A stretch of 64,000 nt of DNA, taken from NCBI GenBank assembly GCA_039707465.1, contig CM077643.1:69347105-69411104 (forward strand). The letters are read 5' to 3'. The position numbers and the translations under genes are program-made. Below, piece after piece: positions 1 to 11,110 of the stretch (its first letter is position 1; every line of letters starts with the position of its first letter). The notes beneath the pieces were generated by a model that was not told the DNA's origin, did not search any database, and saw only the letters and a list, made by a program, of their open reading frames with translations. The stretch is from Rhabdophis nuchalis. Lineage: Eukaryota > Chordata > Lepidosauria > Squamata > Natricidae.

Positions 1-34
1 ACTTTGAATGTTTGCTCAATGAACAGTACTTATA

Positions 35-937
35 CAAGGAGTTCTTAGAAACTCTTTGGTGAACAACTACTCATTCAGTGACATTTCAAAGTTACAACAG
101 CCCTGAATGAGTGGCAGTTATGACTGGTTATTGAAGGTCTCAGCACTCCCGCAGTCACATGCGATCTTTAAACTTGGAAACCAACATGGACTTAGATTTA
201 CAATATGCCACCATTCCTGCTGTTGTGACATCCCATGCGCAAAGTAAGTAGGGAAGCCAGCAGGGAGAATCACAAGTTGCTTTGGTATGTCTTAATCACT
301 CATGCACCCTTTCCCCAGTCCTTTTGCACTTATATTGTACCACAATGGCTACCCATATTCCATTGTGTATCTAACTTAGCAATTCATGCATCCTCATGTA
401 TCCTCACGACTTTGCAGCCACCATCTCAGGCTCACACTGCACCTCCCACATACCTGCATATCCTCATGCATCTTCCCTGACCTTTGCTGCACTTACACCA
501 GACTTGTCAGACACATGTGCACACATTCCTGGCACCTCACTGTCTTCATGCCACACCTTCTGGCCATCTCATTCACCTTCCCCTAGCTGTCAGCAGCTAC
601 CCCAAGTCCCACTGTATTCATGTTGTGCCTCCTGGCCACTTGCTCACTCCTTCATTTCCTGTCCTACCTAGTGGCAACCATTTACCTGCCTGTCAGCCTA
701 TTTGCCACCTGAGAGCTGCAACCTCTTGCCAGCTTTCCCACTGCCTGGCTATTGGAAGCAGCAAAGATGTTCTAAGGATGTATTGCTTTGCAATCCATGA
801 TTCTTGCTTAACATTGGCACAGCAGGGACTGCCATCACTAAGCAATGTAGTCATGTGACCTCACACTTTATGATTGCACTGCTTAATAATGGAAATTCTG
901 TTCTAATTGCAGTCATAATTCGAGGACAACCTGAATT
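35..937. mobile_element. old TA-type (Tigger-like) DNA transposon, degenerate
   Basis: The left part (about 60-300) and right part (about 770-937) read like the widespread squamate repeat that begins GTAGTCCTCGACTTACGAC. The right end at about 920-937 still has TCGAGGACAACCTG. Around 130-250 are decayed forms of its 'cagtcacatg.gatc' and 'gcaaagtaagtagggaagcc' blocks. The interior, about 300-730, is a pyrimidine-rich tract without coding sense. Better preserved pieces of the same family lie at 36825-37163 and 50695-50957. The left end is too decayed to fix a terminal repeat or a TA duplication. No transposase is present. Family assignment is from memory of the consensus pattern, so it is moderate. 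Confidence 0.45.
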
Positions 938-1206
938 TAAAAAAAACTAAGGACACTAGAACAACCAACCTTAGATTTGGCAATGATTAAATAGTGGCAA
1001 CATTCATTATTGAATGGCATCATTGCAGTTTTGCCTCAGAAACTGCTGCTGGAAAGCAACTAAAGGAAATCCTGAAGCCTGGAACCAGTATTTTGGCCCA
1101 TTGTATAGGGAAAATATGTCAATTTATTTTAGTGGTACTAAAGGCTCAACTCATTCTTTCAATATCTCTGGTCTGCTATTTTCAGTCGCTGTCCCAATAC
1201 ATACAC

Positions 1207-1341
1207 CAGGGGTCTGCAAAGTCGGCTCTTTTAAGACTGGTGGACTTCAACTCCCAGAATTCTCCAGCCAGCTATGCTGGCTGGGGAACTCTGGGAGTTG
1301 AAGTCCACCAGTCTTAAAAGAGCCGACTTTGCAGACCCCTT
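1207..1341. mobile_element. foldback hAT-type MITE with exact 8-bp target duplication
   Basis: This 135-bp element is almost entirely an inverted repeat: the left arm from CAGGGGTCTGCAAAGTCGGC runs to CCAGCCAGC and is mirrored to the right end GCAGACCCCT. The 8-bp direct repeat acatacac flanks it at 1199-1206 and 1342-1349, which is the hAT signature. The last base is t instead of the expected g. No coding capacity. A transcript through it would fold into one hairpin of roughly 60 bp. A second member with its own duplication is at 24095-24234, and derivatives form the tandem repeat at 62664-63016. Confidence 0.88.
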
Positions 1342-1349
1342 ACATACAC

Positions 1350-1736
1350 AAACAAATACTGTGATAAAAGCAAGGAAAGCATTGGAATAGAGAACTGCAG
1401 TTAGAATGGAAATGGAATTGACTAAGGATAATCTCTTTTTTCTCCTTCCTCATTAATTAAATGAGAAAATTCTTCTAGCACCATTCAGCCCAGAGAGACT
1501 GGATGTATTTACAAATGACTGATCTTGGAAGGTCAGCAATCTAATGCTATCAATAATTAAAGAACAGCAAGACTTCAAATTAGTATCATTAATTTTGTTG
1601 CAACATTTTAACCTTTCCGGGGTGTTCTCTCTTCTGTTTCCCAGAAGGTGTACGGACATGCAAGATACCAAAAACCTGCTCTCTATTAATTAGATAGCAT
1701 GGAAAAATGGCTCTTCAAGGCTGCCTAGTATAGAAA
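1350..1736. other. unannotated AT-rich stretch
   Basis: I see no gene, repeat family or structured element in this stretch. The small open frames here have no recognisable similarity. Confidence 0.5.
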
Positions 1737-1868
1737 CACTTTAAACAAGTAGTTTGTACATCAGAGGTGGTATTCAGACCGGTTCTCCCAAACTGGTAGT
1801 GGCACTTTAAACAAGTAGTTTGTACATCAGAGGTGGTATTCAGACCGGTTCTCCCAAACTGGTAGTGG
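1737..1868. repeat. exact 66-bp tandem duplication
   Basis: The unit beginning CACTTTAAACAAGTAG and ending GGTAGTGG occurs at 1737-1802 and again at 1803-1868 without a visible difference. The duplicated unit holds the start of a hAT-like repeat (GAGGTGGTATTCAGACCGG). Identity of the two copies implies a recent event or an assembly artefact. Confidence 0.95.
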
Positions 1869-1965
1869 CAATCATAGGTGACAAGCACATGCGTGCAAGG
1901 CCGAGCATATGCATGGACGGAGCACATGTGCTCACATTTGCTAACCGATAGGGAAAGTAAGTGAC
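1765..1965. mobile_element. hAT-like non-autonomous fragment
   Basis: GGTATTCAGACCGGTTCTCCC... followed by CACATGTGCTCACATTTGCTAACC and AGGGAAAGTAAGTGA resembles the ends of a common squamate hAT MITE whose terminus reads as a 'ccggtt ... accggtagggaag' pair. The right-hand block recurs at 52805-52860. The left end was caught in the 66-bp duplication. No target duplication found. Confidence 0.4.
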
Positions 1966-2371
1966 TACCATGCTTGATGTACTTGCTCAACATAATATCT
2001 GGCAAGTAATGTCTGAACTGTATTTCATCCTACTGAACATTTTCATTTTTGTTCCCTTTGCTTCATCCAGTCTCTGGAAGGTTCAGGAGAACATTATTTT
2101 GTTGTAACTCCCAAAGCAAAATTGTGATTTCTATTATCAGTCCGGACAGAATTAGTGGCTCCTCTTATGTAAAGAACTACATGAACAAAACACATAGAGA
2201 AAACCATTGAAAGCAATAATTATTTCCTCATAGAAATTAAGTGTGAATTATTCAGTGATCTTGGTACTATATTAACTGCAACCCCCCCCCCCCAAACAAA
2301 GACCCTACAACTAATATATACTAAGCATAACGCTAATGTAGCCATACTTCTGGGTTTCTCTACTCAGAGAC

Positions 2372-2908
2372 TGTTGGAAGTAATATCCATTTGGTTTAGT
2401 TCCAAGCTGGGAGAAAAGCACTGGAGACAAAATGAAGGCCGGAGACTGATTGGAAAGAAGACCCGTTTATTGATGAAGCAGAACCACCAAGCATGTGCAA
2501 TTCTGGGCAACTGACCACATCAAGTAGAGAGCGAGGCAATTTTATACCCTCTCTTGGGCTTTGCACTTGAGCTTCCTGTATTCTATTGGCTGTTGTAGGG
2601 GTTATATAAGGATCATAGTTGGCTCTCTAGATTGTCTGAGCGAAGTGTCGTTGCAGTTTCTGAGGGTGATGCAATAATTAATGGCTTTGTCCTGGTTTGG
2701 CTCTTGGGTGATGGCTAATCTGCCTTTGTTCAGACTTTGCTGCAGGGAGTAATGGATTACCAAATCTGCATTTCTAAAAGCTGCCCAGCTCAGTATTTGC
2801 TTGGGGTGAGGGAGCTGGAGCTCTGAGTTTCTGTCTTCCTTAAGATTTTTTATTTCTCTTGTAGGGGAAATATTTTATCCTTTTAAAAATATTCCTCAAG
2901 ATACTTCA
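2372..2908 (-). mobile_element. solo LTR of an endogenous retrovirus, minus orientation
   Basis: Read on the minus strand it begins TGAAGTATCTTGAGG and ends CTTCCAACA, so it has TG...CA termini. A TATA-like box (TATATAA, complement of 2602-2609) lies about 135 bp upstream of an AATAAA (complement of 2466-2471), and about 95 bp of U5-like sequence follow. That order and spacing is what an LTR shows. A related copy of about 568 bp lies at 53945-54512, also minus. No gag, pol or env sequence flanks it, and no clear 4-6-bp target duplication is visible. The alternative is another interspersed repeat that mimics LTR layout. Confidence 0.72.
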
Positions 2909-4196
2909 TCTTTTTGGAGGCGTGGTGGTGGCTTCCGGCAAGGCATTAAAACAATATGGATTACCATATTGTACTCTATAAGAGAAGGAAGATTCAATCC
3001 TTCATGAATGCAGAGAATACTCAATGAATAAAATAACATTAAAGGAAAAATCAGCTATAGAAAATGGATACAAAAGAAGACAAGGGACATTTACTTCTGA
3101 TTCTTGAGAGAAAGAAACTCTCAATAGAATTATACCTTGGATGAAAAACCACATAGTTCTAAAAAAAACACAATGTCCAATAGTCTGATGCTATATTATT
3201 TAAAAATGTGGTTATGTCAATGAAAATCAAATCATTTTAAAGTTTGCAATTTCTATGTAATGTTATTATTGGACTTTTAAGACTCATATACCAAAAAGTT
3301 GGATTACTCTGCCATTATTAAGGAGTGCATTCATTTATGCAATTGGAATTACATAGCCCTAAATATATATTCATGTAATGTTATTAGGTGTAATGCTATA
3401 TTTATGTAATGTTATTAAATGGTCCAAAAACCTTCACTCATTCTCTATATTTGAACAAGCTTTTTTTTTCTTTTTGGAAGTTTTTGGGGAACTGCCTAAA
3501 TCTGTTTATTGTGGTATATAGATACTTTGAAGACTGAATTCAAAGGCAATTCAACTGAATCACCCTTTCCATAAAACAGGACACTCTTAAATTAATTCAA
3601 TGATTCAGTATGCCCCAACCTTCTCTTTTCCCAATCAAATTGATGAATCATATCAAGGTGATTCATGTACCCAATTAATTTATATGCTTAATTTGCTTTC
3701 TATTGCTGCTAATAAATTAATTTAGTCTTATTAAATATTAGCAAATGAGCATCAGACTTTTTCAGATTAAACAGTTAAGATTATATTATAATGGTGCAAT
3801 GATGAACACACTCTAGCATGCAGCATTCGCTGTCAAATAGGTCTTGCTTTCAAAAATGTGTGGAAGATGAAAGAGAAGGATCCTGAGGTAGCTCTAGACA
3901 ATATCAAATATATTTAGAACTGTATATTTCAAAGGATATTAATAGACACATAAGCATAAATCAAAGGTCATTGATCTCTGTGCAGGCCAGTTAGTGAATA
4001 GGTGATCTGCAGTAACTATAACTCTTACAGAGAGGAATCCTCTTTTTCCTTTTTCACCCTTCATTCTAATGGAGTGAACTCTGATTATCATATAGTGGAA
4101 AATGCGTATAGTCATGATACCTTTCAAAAGAAAAGATTCTACTTAGCCTTAAGCAACAATCCACAATTCATAACTGCAGTTTCACCAGCACTGTGG
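2909..4196. other. unannotated AT-rich stretch
   Basis: About 1.3 kb of AT-rich sequence with poly-T and poly-A runs and no recognisable gene or repeat family. It includes a short direct repeat around ATGTAATGTTATTA (about 3256 to 3415). Nothing further seen. Confidence 0.5.
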
Positions 4197-4204
4197 GTCT
4201 AGAC

Positions 4205-4849
4205 CCGTGTTGGCGAACCTATGGCATGCATGCCACAGGCGGCACGCCAAGCGATTTCTGATGGCACATGAAGCATTGCCCTGTCAGCTCCAGCACCAGC
4301 TGATTTTCAGCCATTTTTCTCCCTCTGGAGGCTTCAGGGAAGCCTCCTGAAACCTCCAGAGGGAGAAAAATGGCCCAATGGGCAACCCGAAAGTCCATTC
4401 CTGAACTTCCGGTTTGCGTATTGGAGCCTGGGGAGGGTGAAAAATGGACATACTGGGCCCACCAGAAGTCAGAAAATGGGCTGTTTATGGCATCTGGAGG
4501 GCCTCCAAGGTGGTGGGGGAGGCCATTTTTGCCCTTCCCAGGCTCCTAGAAAGCCTCTGGAGCCTGGGGAGGGAAGAAAACGGACTTACCAGGCCCAGCG
4601 GCTGGAAAACAGGCCGTTTCTGATCTCTGGAGGGCCTTCGTGGGGGAGGGGGAGGCTGTTTTCATCCTCCCCAAGCTCCAAGAAAGCTGTGAGCGCATAT
4701 GCGGGGCAGTAGGGGGGGGGGTAATGCGTACATGTGCAGGGTCATAGCGTGGGAGGGCAATAAAGTATGGGGGTGGGCAGGTGAACAAGCATGATAGCAT
4801 GCATGTGCGTACTTTTGGCACCCGAGGAGAAATAGGTTCACCATCACTG
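4205..4849. mobile_element. 645-bp non-autonomous hAT element with exact 8-bp target duplication
   Basis: The perfect octamer gtctagac lies at 4197-4204 and 4850-4857. The left terminus CCGTGTTGGCGAACCTATGG pairs with the right terminus (complement begins CAGTGATGGTGAACCTAT), so the first base after C is probably mutated from A. The interior is GC-rich with repeated CCTCTGGAGCCTGGGGAGGG-like blocks in both orientations at about 4310-4370, 4420-4580 and 4640-4690. It has no transposase. The right part of the segment ending at 57952 carries the same type of terminus. Confidence 0.87.
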
Positions 4850-4921
4850 GTCTAGACGTTCTATGCAAGAGAACTAAGAAACTTCTGTATTATGGAATTA
4901 AAGTGATGTCTATCTCTAGCC

Positions 4922-5035
4922 CAGGGGTGTCAAACCGGCAGCCCGAAAGCCAGAGCTGTCACATGCAGGCCATGCCCATCCCGGTTCCACATAGGCAAAA
5001 AATGTCATGATTCATCATGATACATCATGATTGGA
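4922..5035. mobile_element. left end of a hAT MITE (CAGGGGTGTCAAAC type)
   Basis: It starts CAGGGGTGTCAAACCGGCAG, the terminus seen at 49459 and, as right end, at 53591. The block CATGCCCATCCC...AATGTCATGATTCATCATGAT matches the interior of the 49459 copy. The right end is missing, so the copy is truncated or merges into older sequence. Confidence 0.5.
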
Positions 5036-5149
5036 AATTATTGGCATTTAGATAAATCAGCCATTAGTAGACACATAGTAATAAAACTACATTTACACAT
5101 CATTCAAAAGAAATAATAAAAAAGCTAAGTAGGAAACTAAAAGTCCAGA

Positions 5150-5400
5150 ATACACCTTTCTAGCAACCAACACACATGTAAACAGGGATTAACACTAGAC
5201 AAACAATAAAGCAGAAAACAATACCTTAATGAATTGACAACAAAGGAGAAAACCACACACCCATCGAAACTGGCAGGGTAAGCTACTGTTTATAAACAGT
5301 GGGTGAACCCCACACTTACTTGCATTGTTTGCCTGGGTAATGAATTGTCTGCAAGCAAACAACTAAGCTCAGAGAGCACCAAGGATTCCACTGAAAATTC
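5150..5400 (+). repeat. Penelope-like or related repeat, decayed hammerhead-like family copy
   Basis: GCAGGGTAAGCTACTGTTTATAAA, then TGCCTGGGTAATGAATTGTC, then AGCTCAGAGAGCACCAAGGA matches the family also present at 13690-13865 (+) and 30930-31080 (-). In the better copy this region holds CTGAAGA-stem-GAAAC. Here the core is destroyed (GCATTGTTTGCC...GGGTAATGAATT). The upstream TTTATAAA is a TATA-like box. The Penelope-like assignment is inference. Confidence 0.4.
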
Positions 5401-7216
5401 TAATTCTGAAGTCCTTCCAAGGAAGAAAAGGTAAGGCCTTATTTCTGAGTATTTCCTTTCACCCAATTCTTAAAAGTCATGCAATGGCGAATAGTCTAAG
5501 ATGGTTCCTTACATGATAAATGAGCCCCAGTCCTGCTTTAGGCATGAAACTAGCTGGATGCCTTTGGACCAATCACTCTCTCTCAGCCCTAGGAAGAAGG
5601 CAGCAGACTTCAACAAATATTAACATGAAAATTGCAGAGACTTATTTGTGTGGTTTCCAGGAGCAGCCAAGAGCGATTCAAAGAGTGTCTATGTCTGTCA
5701 GTCTGTCTGCCTGTCTGCCTGTCTAGGACACTGCAATCAGCTGGGCATCTTAAGGCAATTCTCCAAAACGCCATTATGAAACACTATTAGCTGTCCCTTA
5801 CCTTTATCCGTGCTATTTTATTACTCTCAATTGCTCTCTTAGTAGCCTAATAGGCAGTGTCCTCCAATTATATATTTAAACTTTTCTTCCTTTACCTGAA
5901 GTGTCATATGTTATTCATTGCCCTTGCTGATTGCCTTGCTAATTGCTCTCTATACTTGGTTTACATCAAATGCAGACATGTTTGTAATGCTGATAATATC
6001 AGTCACTCTTGGATGACTTTAGAAAGCCTCACCCTTCCATTTTAAAAGCAGAGTGAGGCTTTGTTTCTTAAATTCTCGTTCATTAACATTCATTAAGACT
6101 TCTCATCCTTCACTGAAAATACTAATTTATTGCTAGACACTATGGCAAACCATAAAAGATAGCTTAAGTTACAGTGTTATTTATTTGTTGCTTTATCTAC
6201 ATTTAACCTCAAACAATTAGTTTTATCAGACAGAAAGTTAAGTGCACGTGCATTAAAAAAATCATCATTACATACAGTTAAAAATGCAGTCTGTTCCCCC
6301 ACCCCACAAGTAAATTTATATTACATTCAGGCATTGATTATGTTAATAAGGGCAGGAAAAAAATCATAACGTGTCATAGTTGTACTACAACTCAGCTAGG
6401 AAATCTAGAGACAGACTTTTCAGCCTATTTCAATATAATTCTAAGGATGTTGTGATCCTAATTAATCGCAAAACATTAAGTTCTCTTGTAATGTGGGACT
6501 CATCTAATTCAGCATTATGTTGTCACAGGGGCCAAGTAGATACTTTTAAGTTTTCAAATAAATACATTTATTTCTAGATATAGTGATCCCATACACAGCC
6601 ATTTTGACCAACAGCCAATAACTAATTGCTATTAAAGAGAGGCAATTGCTCAGTATCATCTCTGAAAAGTTTAATTAAAAATTAGAAGAGGATAGAAAAG
6701 AATACAGCAACATAGGACAGGCTACATGGATCAAATCTTTTTTTCCTCCTCTATTGAAGATTTTAGCATTAGTCAAAAAGGCAGTGGTTTTTTTTAAATC
6801 AATTTATAAAATGCATAAAAATTGCTTCAGATCAAAGGTTCTAAGTACGTAAGGTGTCATTTATGGTGCATTTCTGATGATAAACTGGTGTTACCATTTT
6901 CTTTATCATTAAAAATTCTTATGCTGCTATTTTGTTTACCTAACATTTTCTTTTAAATATTTTATTAAAATAAAAACTATTTTACCTTTACTGCAATGTG
7001 CCATGAGTGGTTATATAAGCAGAACATTGGAGCATAAATTTAATAAATAAATGTTTTATTTTTTTTGTGAGCAGCTCATAGAATTGGCTTTCATAAATAT
7101 AGTATATAAGTGAGAAAATCAGTGGTTGCTTTTTCAAAATAAACATGCATATAGTTTCAATAATGTTCTGGGAAAAAAACAGCAATATTGAGTTTCTTGA
7201 AAGTAGACAGACTAGA
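5401..7216. other. unannotated stretch with a small (CTGT/CTGC)n run
   Basis: Mostly AT-rich sequence without recognisable genes. A (GTCT)n-type simple repeat sits at 5687-5724. No long open frame with sense. Confidence 0.5.
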
Positions 7217-7241
7217 AAGATAGATGATAGAGATGATAGAA

Positions 7242-7311
<70 letters not shown>

Positions 7312-7452
7312 GGATGGATGGATGGATGGATGGATGGATGGATGGATGGATGCATGGATGCATGGATGCATGGATGCATGGATAGATGCATGGATGCATG
7401 GATAGATGCATGGATGCATGGATAGATGGATAATGCATAGATAGATAGATAC
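7217..7452. repeat. compound GATA / GGAT / GATGCATG microsatellite
   Basis: About 17 uninterrupted GATA units run 7243-7311, then about 10 GGAT units to about 7350, then GATGCATG-type units with interspersed GATA to 7445. GATA-rich compound arrays are the Bkm-type repeats first described from snakes and can be enriched on W chromosomes, although they also occur elsewhere in squamate genomes. The long open frames across it on the minus strand are artefacts of the repeat. Confidence 0.95.
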
Positions 7453-7873
7453 AGCTGTGTGAAAAAGTCCTACATACTTTCAAATTTAAGCTGCATTTTA
7501 CTCAGAGAAACCACACAAAATTAGTACTTAGATGAAAATTTATGCATAATTTTTATTAATAAAACCAAAGTATTTTCAAGGTTTTGAGTGAGTTTGTGTA
7601 CTAAAACAAACACAACTTGAATTTTCAAGAATGTTATGATCAAAAGTAGCCAATCAGCAGCGAACTTTGACTGACCAATAAAAATGCAGAGGCTAAATCT
7701 ATGAGCCAATCAATGTTGTCATACTCTCTGACTATAAATAGGAATGAAAAGCATTGAGAAATTTAATTTAGCTCTGGCTGTGGGCAAGGATGAAGGCCTT
7801 TGCTTTCACAGTAGAGTGGGACTTGGGGTAGCTGCTGACAGCTAGGGGAAGGTGAATGAGATGGACAGAATAC
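7453..7873. other. flank between GATA array and LINE; possible transposon 5' region
   Basis: Apart from the CCAAT/TATA cluster I see no family signature. The position just before the LINE insertion, with Tc1 sequence on the other side, suggests it could be the 5' untranslated part of the same Tc1-type element, but I could not match terminal inverted repeats. Confidence 0.3.
7650..7740 (+). promoter_or_regulatory. promoter-like cluster: three CCAAT boxes and a TATA box
   Basis: CCAAT occurs at 7650-7654, 7675-7679 and 7706-7710, and TATAAATA at 7733-7740. The last CCAAT is 22 bp before the TATA motif, a spacing compatible with a polymerase II promoter. The nearest downstream coding relic on this strand is the Tc1 transposase fragment (9686 onward), separated by an inserted minus-strand LINE. 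It may be the promoter of that transposon or of an LTR, or chance. No start site can be read from sequence alone. Confidence 0.3.
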
Positions 7874-9682
7874 CACTTTCACTTTCACTTTTATTAGATT
7901 TCTATCCCGCCCTATCTCCCAAAATGGGACTCAGGGCGGCGCACAGGAACTTAAAAATCTAAAAATACAGACAATACAAAATTCTACAAAAGTTAAAACT
8001 AAAATTAAATAATTTAGCCCGTGCTAAAAAGAAACAATTAATTTAAAACCCAACTCTAAAAATAGCATAGCTGTAGCAGCTATGCCAGGCCGACCATATG
8101 GAAGAAATATGTTTTAAGTGTCCGGCGGAAGAGGCGAAAGTCGGTGATAGTACGAAGGTCTGGGGGGAGGTCATTCCAGAGGGCGGGACCTGCCACAGAG
8201 AAGGCTCTTCCCCTGGGCATCGCCAGCTGGCATTGTCCGGCGGATGGCACCCTAAGGAGGCCCTTCCTGTGGGAGCGGGCAGGTCGAATGGAGGTATGTG
8301 TTAGTAGGCGGTCCTGCAAATAACCAGGCCCGCTGCCATGGAGCACTTTAAAGATGGTCACTAAAACCTTAAAACGCATCCGGAAGGCTACTGGCAGCCA
8401 GGGCAGCTCGCGCAGGAGAGGTGTTACATGGGAGTATTTTGAAACTCCAAAGATCCCTCGCACGGCTGCGTTCTGCACCAACTGGAGCCTCCGGGTGCAT
8501 CTCAAGGGAAGCCCCATGTAGAGAGCATTGCAATAGTCCAGGCGAGAAATGACAAGAGCTTGAGTGACTGTATGTAGGGCACCACGATCCAGAAAGGGGC
8601 ACAACTGGCGTATCAGGTGAACCTGATAGAAGGCCCCCCTGGCCACGGCCATCAGATGGTCATCTAAGAACAACCGGGAATCCAGGAGGACACTCAAGTT
8701 GCGGGCCCTTTCTGCGGGGGGTAATAATTCCCCCCCCCCGATAGAGATGGAACTAACTGGCTATGTTGCGGCGCCGGAAACCACAGCCACTTGGTCTTGG
8801 ACCGGTTGAGTCGGAGCCCGTTCCTCCCCATCCAGATGCGCACGGCTTCCAAACACCGGGACATCACGTCGGTGGCATCGTTGGGGTGGTTAGGGTAGAG
8901 ATGTACAGCTGGGTGTCATCAGTGTACTGATGGAATTCTACCCCAAAACCATGGATGATCTCGCCCAGCGGCTTCATGTAGATGTTGAACAGGAGTGGCG
9001 AGAGGACTGACCCCTGAGGCACCCCATAAGTAAGGTGCCTTGACGTCGACCTCTGCCCCCCTGCCAACACAAACTGCAACCAGTCAGAGAGGTAGGAGGA
9101 GAACCACCATAATACGGTGCCTTCCAACCCCAATCCCCCCAACCGGCGCAGTAGGATACCATGGTCGATGGTATCGAAAGCCGCTGAGAGATCTAACAGG
9201 ACCAGGATAGAGGAGTAACCCCTATCCCGGGCCCTCCAGAGATCATCTACCAACGTGACCAATGCCGTCTCCGTGCTGAACCCAGGTCGGAAGCCAGACT
9301 GGCACGAGTCTAGATAGGCAGTTTCCTCCAGCTGCTGGGGTAACTGTCGTGCCACCACACTCTCAACAACCTTCGCCACAAAGCGAAGGTTGGAGACCGG
9401 ACGATAATTAGATAAAACATCTCGGTCCAGGGAGGCCTTCTTGAGGAGGGGTCTCACCACCGCCTCTTTCAAGACGGCTGGCACAAACCCCTCACTCAAG
9501 GAAGCGTTAACAATTCCCTGGAGCCAGCCTCGTGTAACCTCCTGGGAGGCCAGTACAAGCCAGGAGGGACACGGGTCCAATAAACATGTGGTGGCATTTA
9601 GCTGCTGCAGTATCCTGTCCATGCCATCAGGGGTCACGGGATCAAACTCAGCCCAAATAACGGTCTCAAGAACCAAATAAGT
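7874..9682 (-). mobile_element. L2-like (CR1-group) LINE, 5'-truncated and frameshifted
   Basis: Minus-strand element. It keeps the end of ORF2: reverse transcriptase from 9676 to about 8864 (270 codons) with NYRPVSNLRFVAKVVE, DLSAAFDTIDHGILL and GVPQGSVLSPLLFN, then a C-terminal part (8697-8080) in another frame. The frame is lost near the C-run at 8731-8740. The catalytic box reads YTDD instead of YADD; both Asp remain. The endonuclease half is missing. The 3' end has the hairpin CCGCCCT...AGGGCGG at 7907-7939 and finishes in short TGAAAG-type repeats (7874-7891). It lies directly before Tc1 transposase sequence, so it may have inserted into that older element. Dead copy. Confidence 0.88.
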
Positions 9683-9685
9683 GGT

Positions 9686-10095
9686 TCAGTTGATGACCGG
9701 ATCCACTCTGGAAAGTTGACAAAACTGCAAGATCAAGCTCTGCAATGCATTTTGATGGATGACAGGAAGCTCACCTCGACTCAGATTACAAGAATTTGGG
9801 GTGAAACATGTGATGTAAAAGTGTGCACAAACAAAGTGCATCGCAGACTGCTTGCCAGAGGGTTCAAAGGCTGCAGGGCTCAAAGTAAATATTTGCTCAC
9901 AGATGCTCACCACTCTTGATGACATGGGTGGACCAAGAAGTATGCCAATTGGACCAAAGGACAGTGGGCCAAGGTTATCTTCAGTGACGAGAGCAAAGGG
10001 CATGGGCCTGCACACCTCAGATCAGGTGCAGGCCACCATGGGGATCATGGTTGGTGCTGCCACCATGAGGTGGGTTGAGAGAGTGAGAGAATGAT
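9686..10095 (+). pseudogene. Tc1-like transposase fragment
   Basis: The frame from 9716 gives a Tc1-type N-terminal DNA-binding region (RKLTSTQITRIWGE...VHRRLLARGFKGC). After a frame change, WTKGQWAKVIFSDES follows (FSDES at 9980-9994), which holds the first catalytic Asp of the DDE triad in Tc1 enzymes. A remnant of the following 'GGGSIMVWG' block is at about 10025-10070. The second Asp and the Glu are gone, because the copy ends in a (GT)n(GA)n array. The N-terminus abuts the inserted LINE. The protein would normally be about 340 residues; about 130 are left, broken. Confidence 0.8.
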
Positions 10096-10100
10096 CTCAT

Positions 10101-10638
<538 letters not shown>

Positions 10639-10832
10639 TACTATACCAGTGGTGGGCAAACTTATTAGTCAAGAGAGCCAAATATCAACAGTACCACGAT
10701 TAAAATTTCTTTTGAGAGCCGGAAGGTGTGGCCTGTTTTGTGGGAGTGGCTCAGCGGTCATGTGACCGGGTGGGTGTGGCCAACTTGGAAAATGTGGTGG
10801 AACTCACTTAACGATGGTCTTGCTTAGTAACC

Positions 10833-11110
10833 AAAATTCTTTTTTTCTTTCTTTCTTTCTTTCTTTCTCTCTACCACTTCCTTTTTCTTTCTATTTTTCT
10901 TTCTCTCTCTTTTTGTCTCTGTCTATCTCTCTCTTTATATCTCTCTCTCCTCCCATCTGTCATTCTGTGTGTGTGCGCGCGTGTGCGTGTCTCCCTCTCT
11001 TTGATTCCCTCCCTCCCTCCCTCTCTCTCTGTGTCTGTTTGTCTCTTCCTCCCTCCCTCTCTCTCTGTATGTCAGTCTCCCCCTCCCTCTCTCCCTCCCT
11101 TCCCCCCCCC
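10833..11110. repeat. pyrimidine-rich low-complexity tract inside hAT element
   Basis: Runs of TTTC, TC, CCCT and short GT/GCGC tracts, almost purely pyrimidine on the plus strand. It explains the Ser/Leu/Phe-rich open frames in this part. Confidence 0.9.

Noticed and set aside
6988..7483. Frames of 108 and 143 codons (HPSI repeats), minus strand
   Set aside because: They are translation of the GATA/GGAT array.
9441..9680. Plus-strand frames over the LINE copies (also at 20432-20890 and 30124-30588)
   Set aside because: They are antisense shadows of reverse-transcriptase frames.
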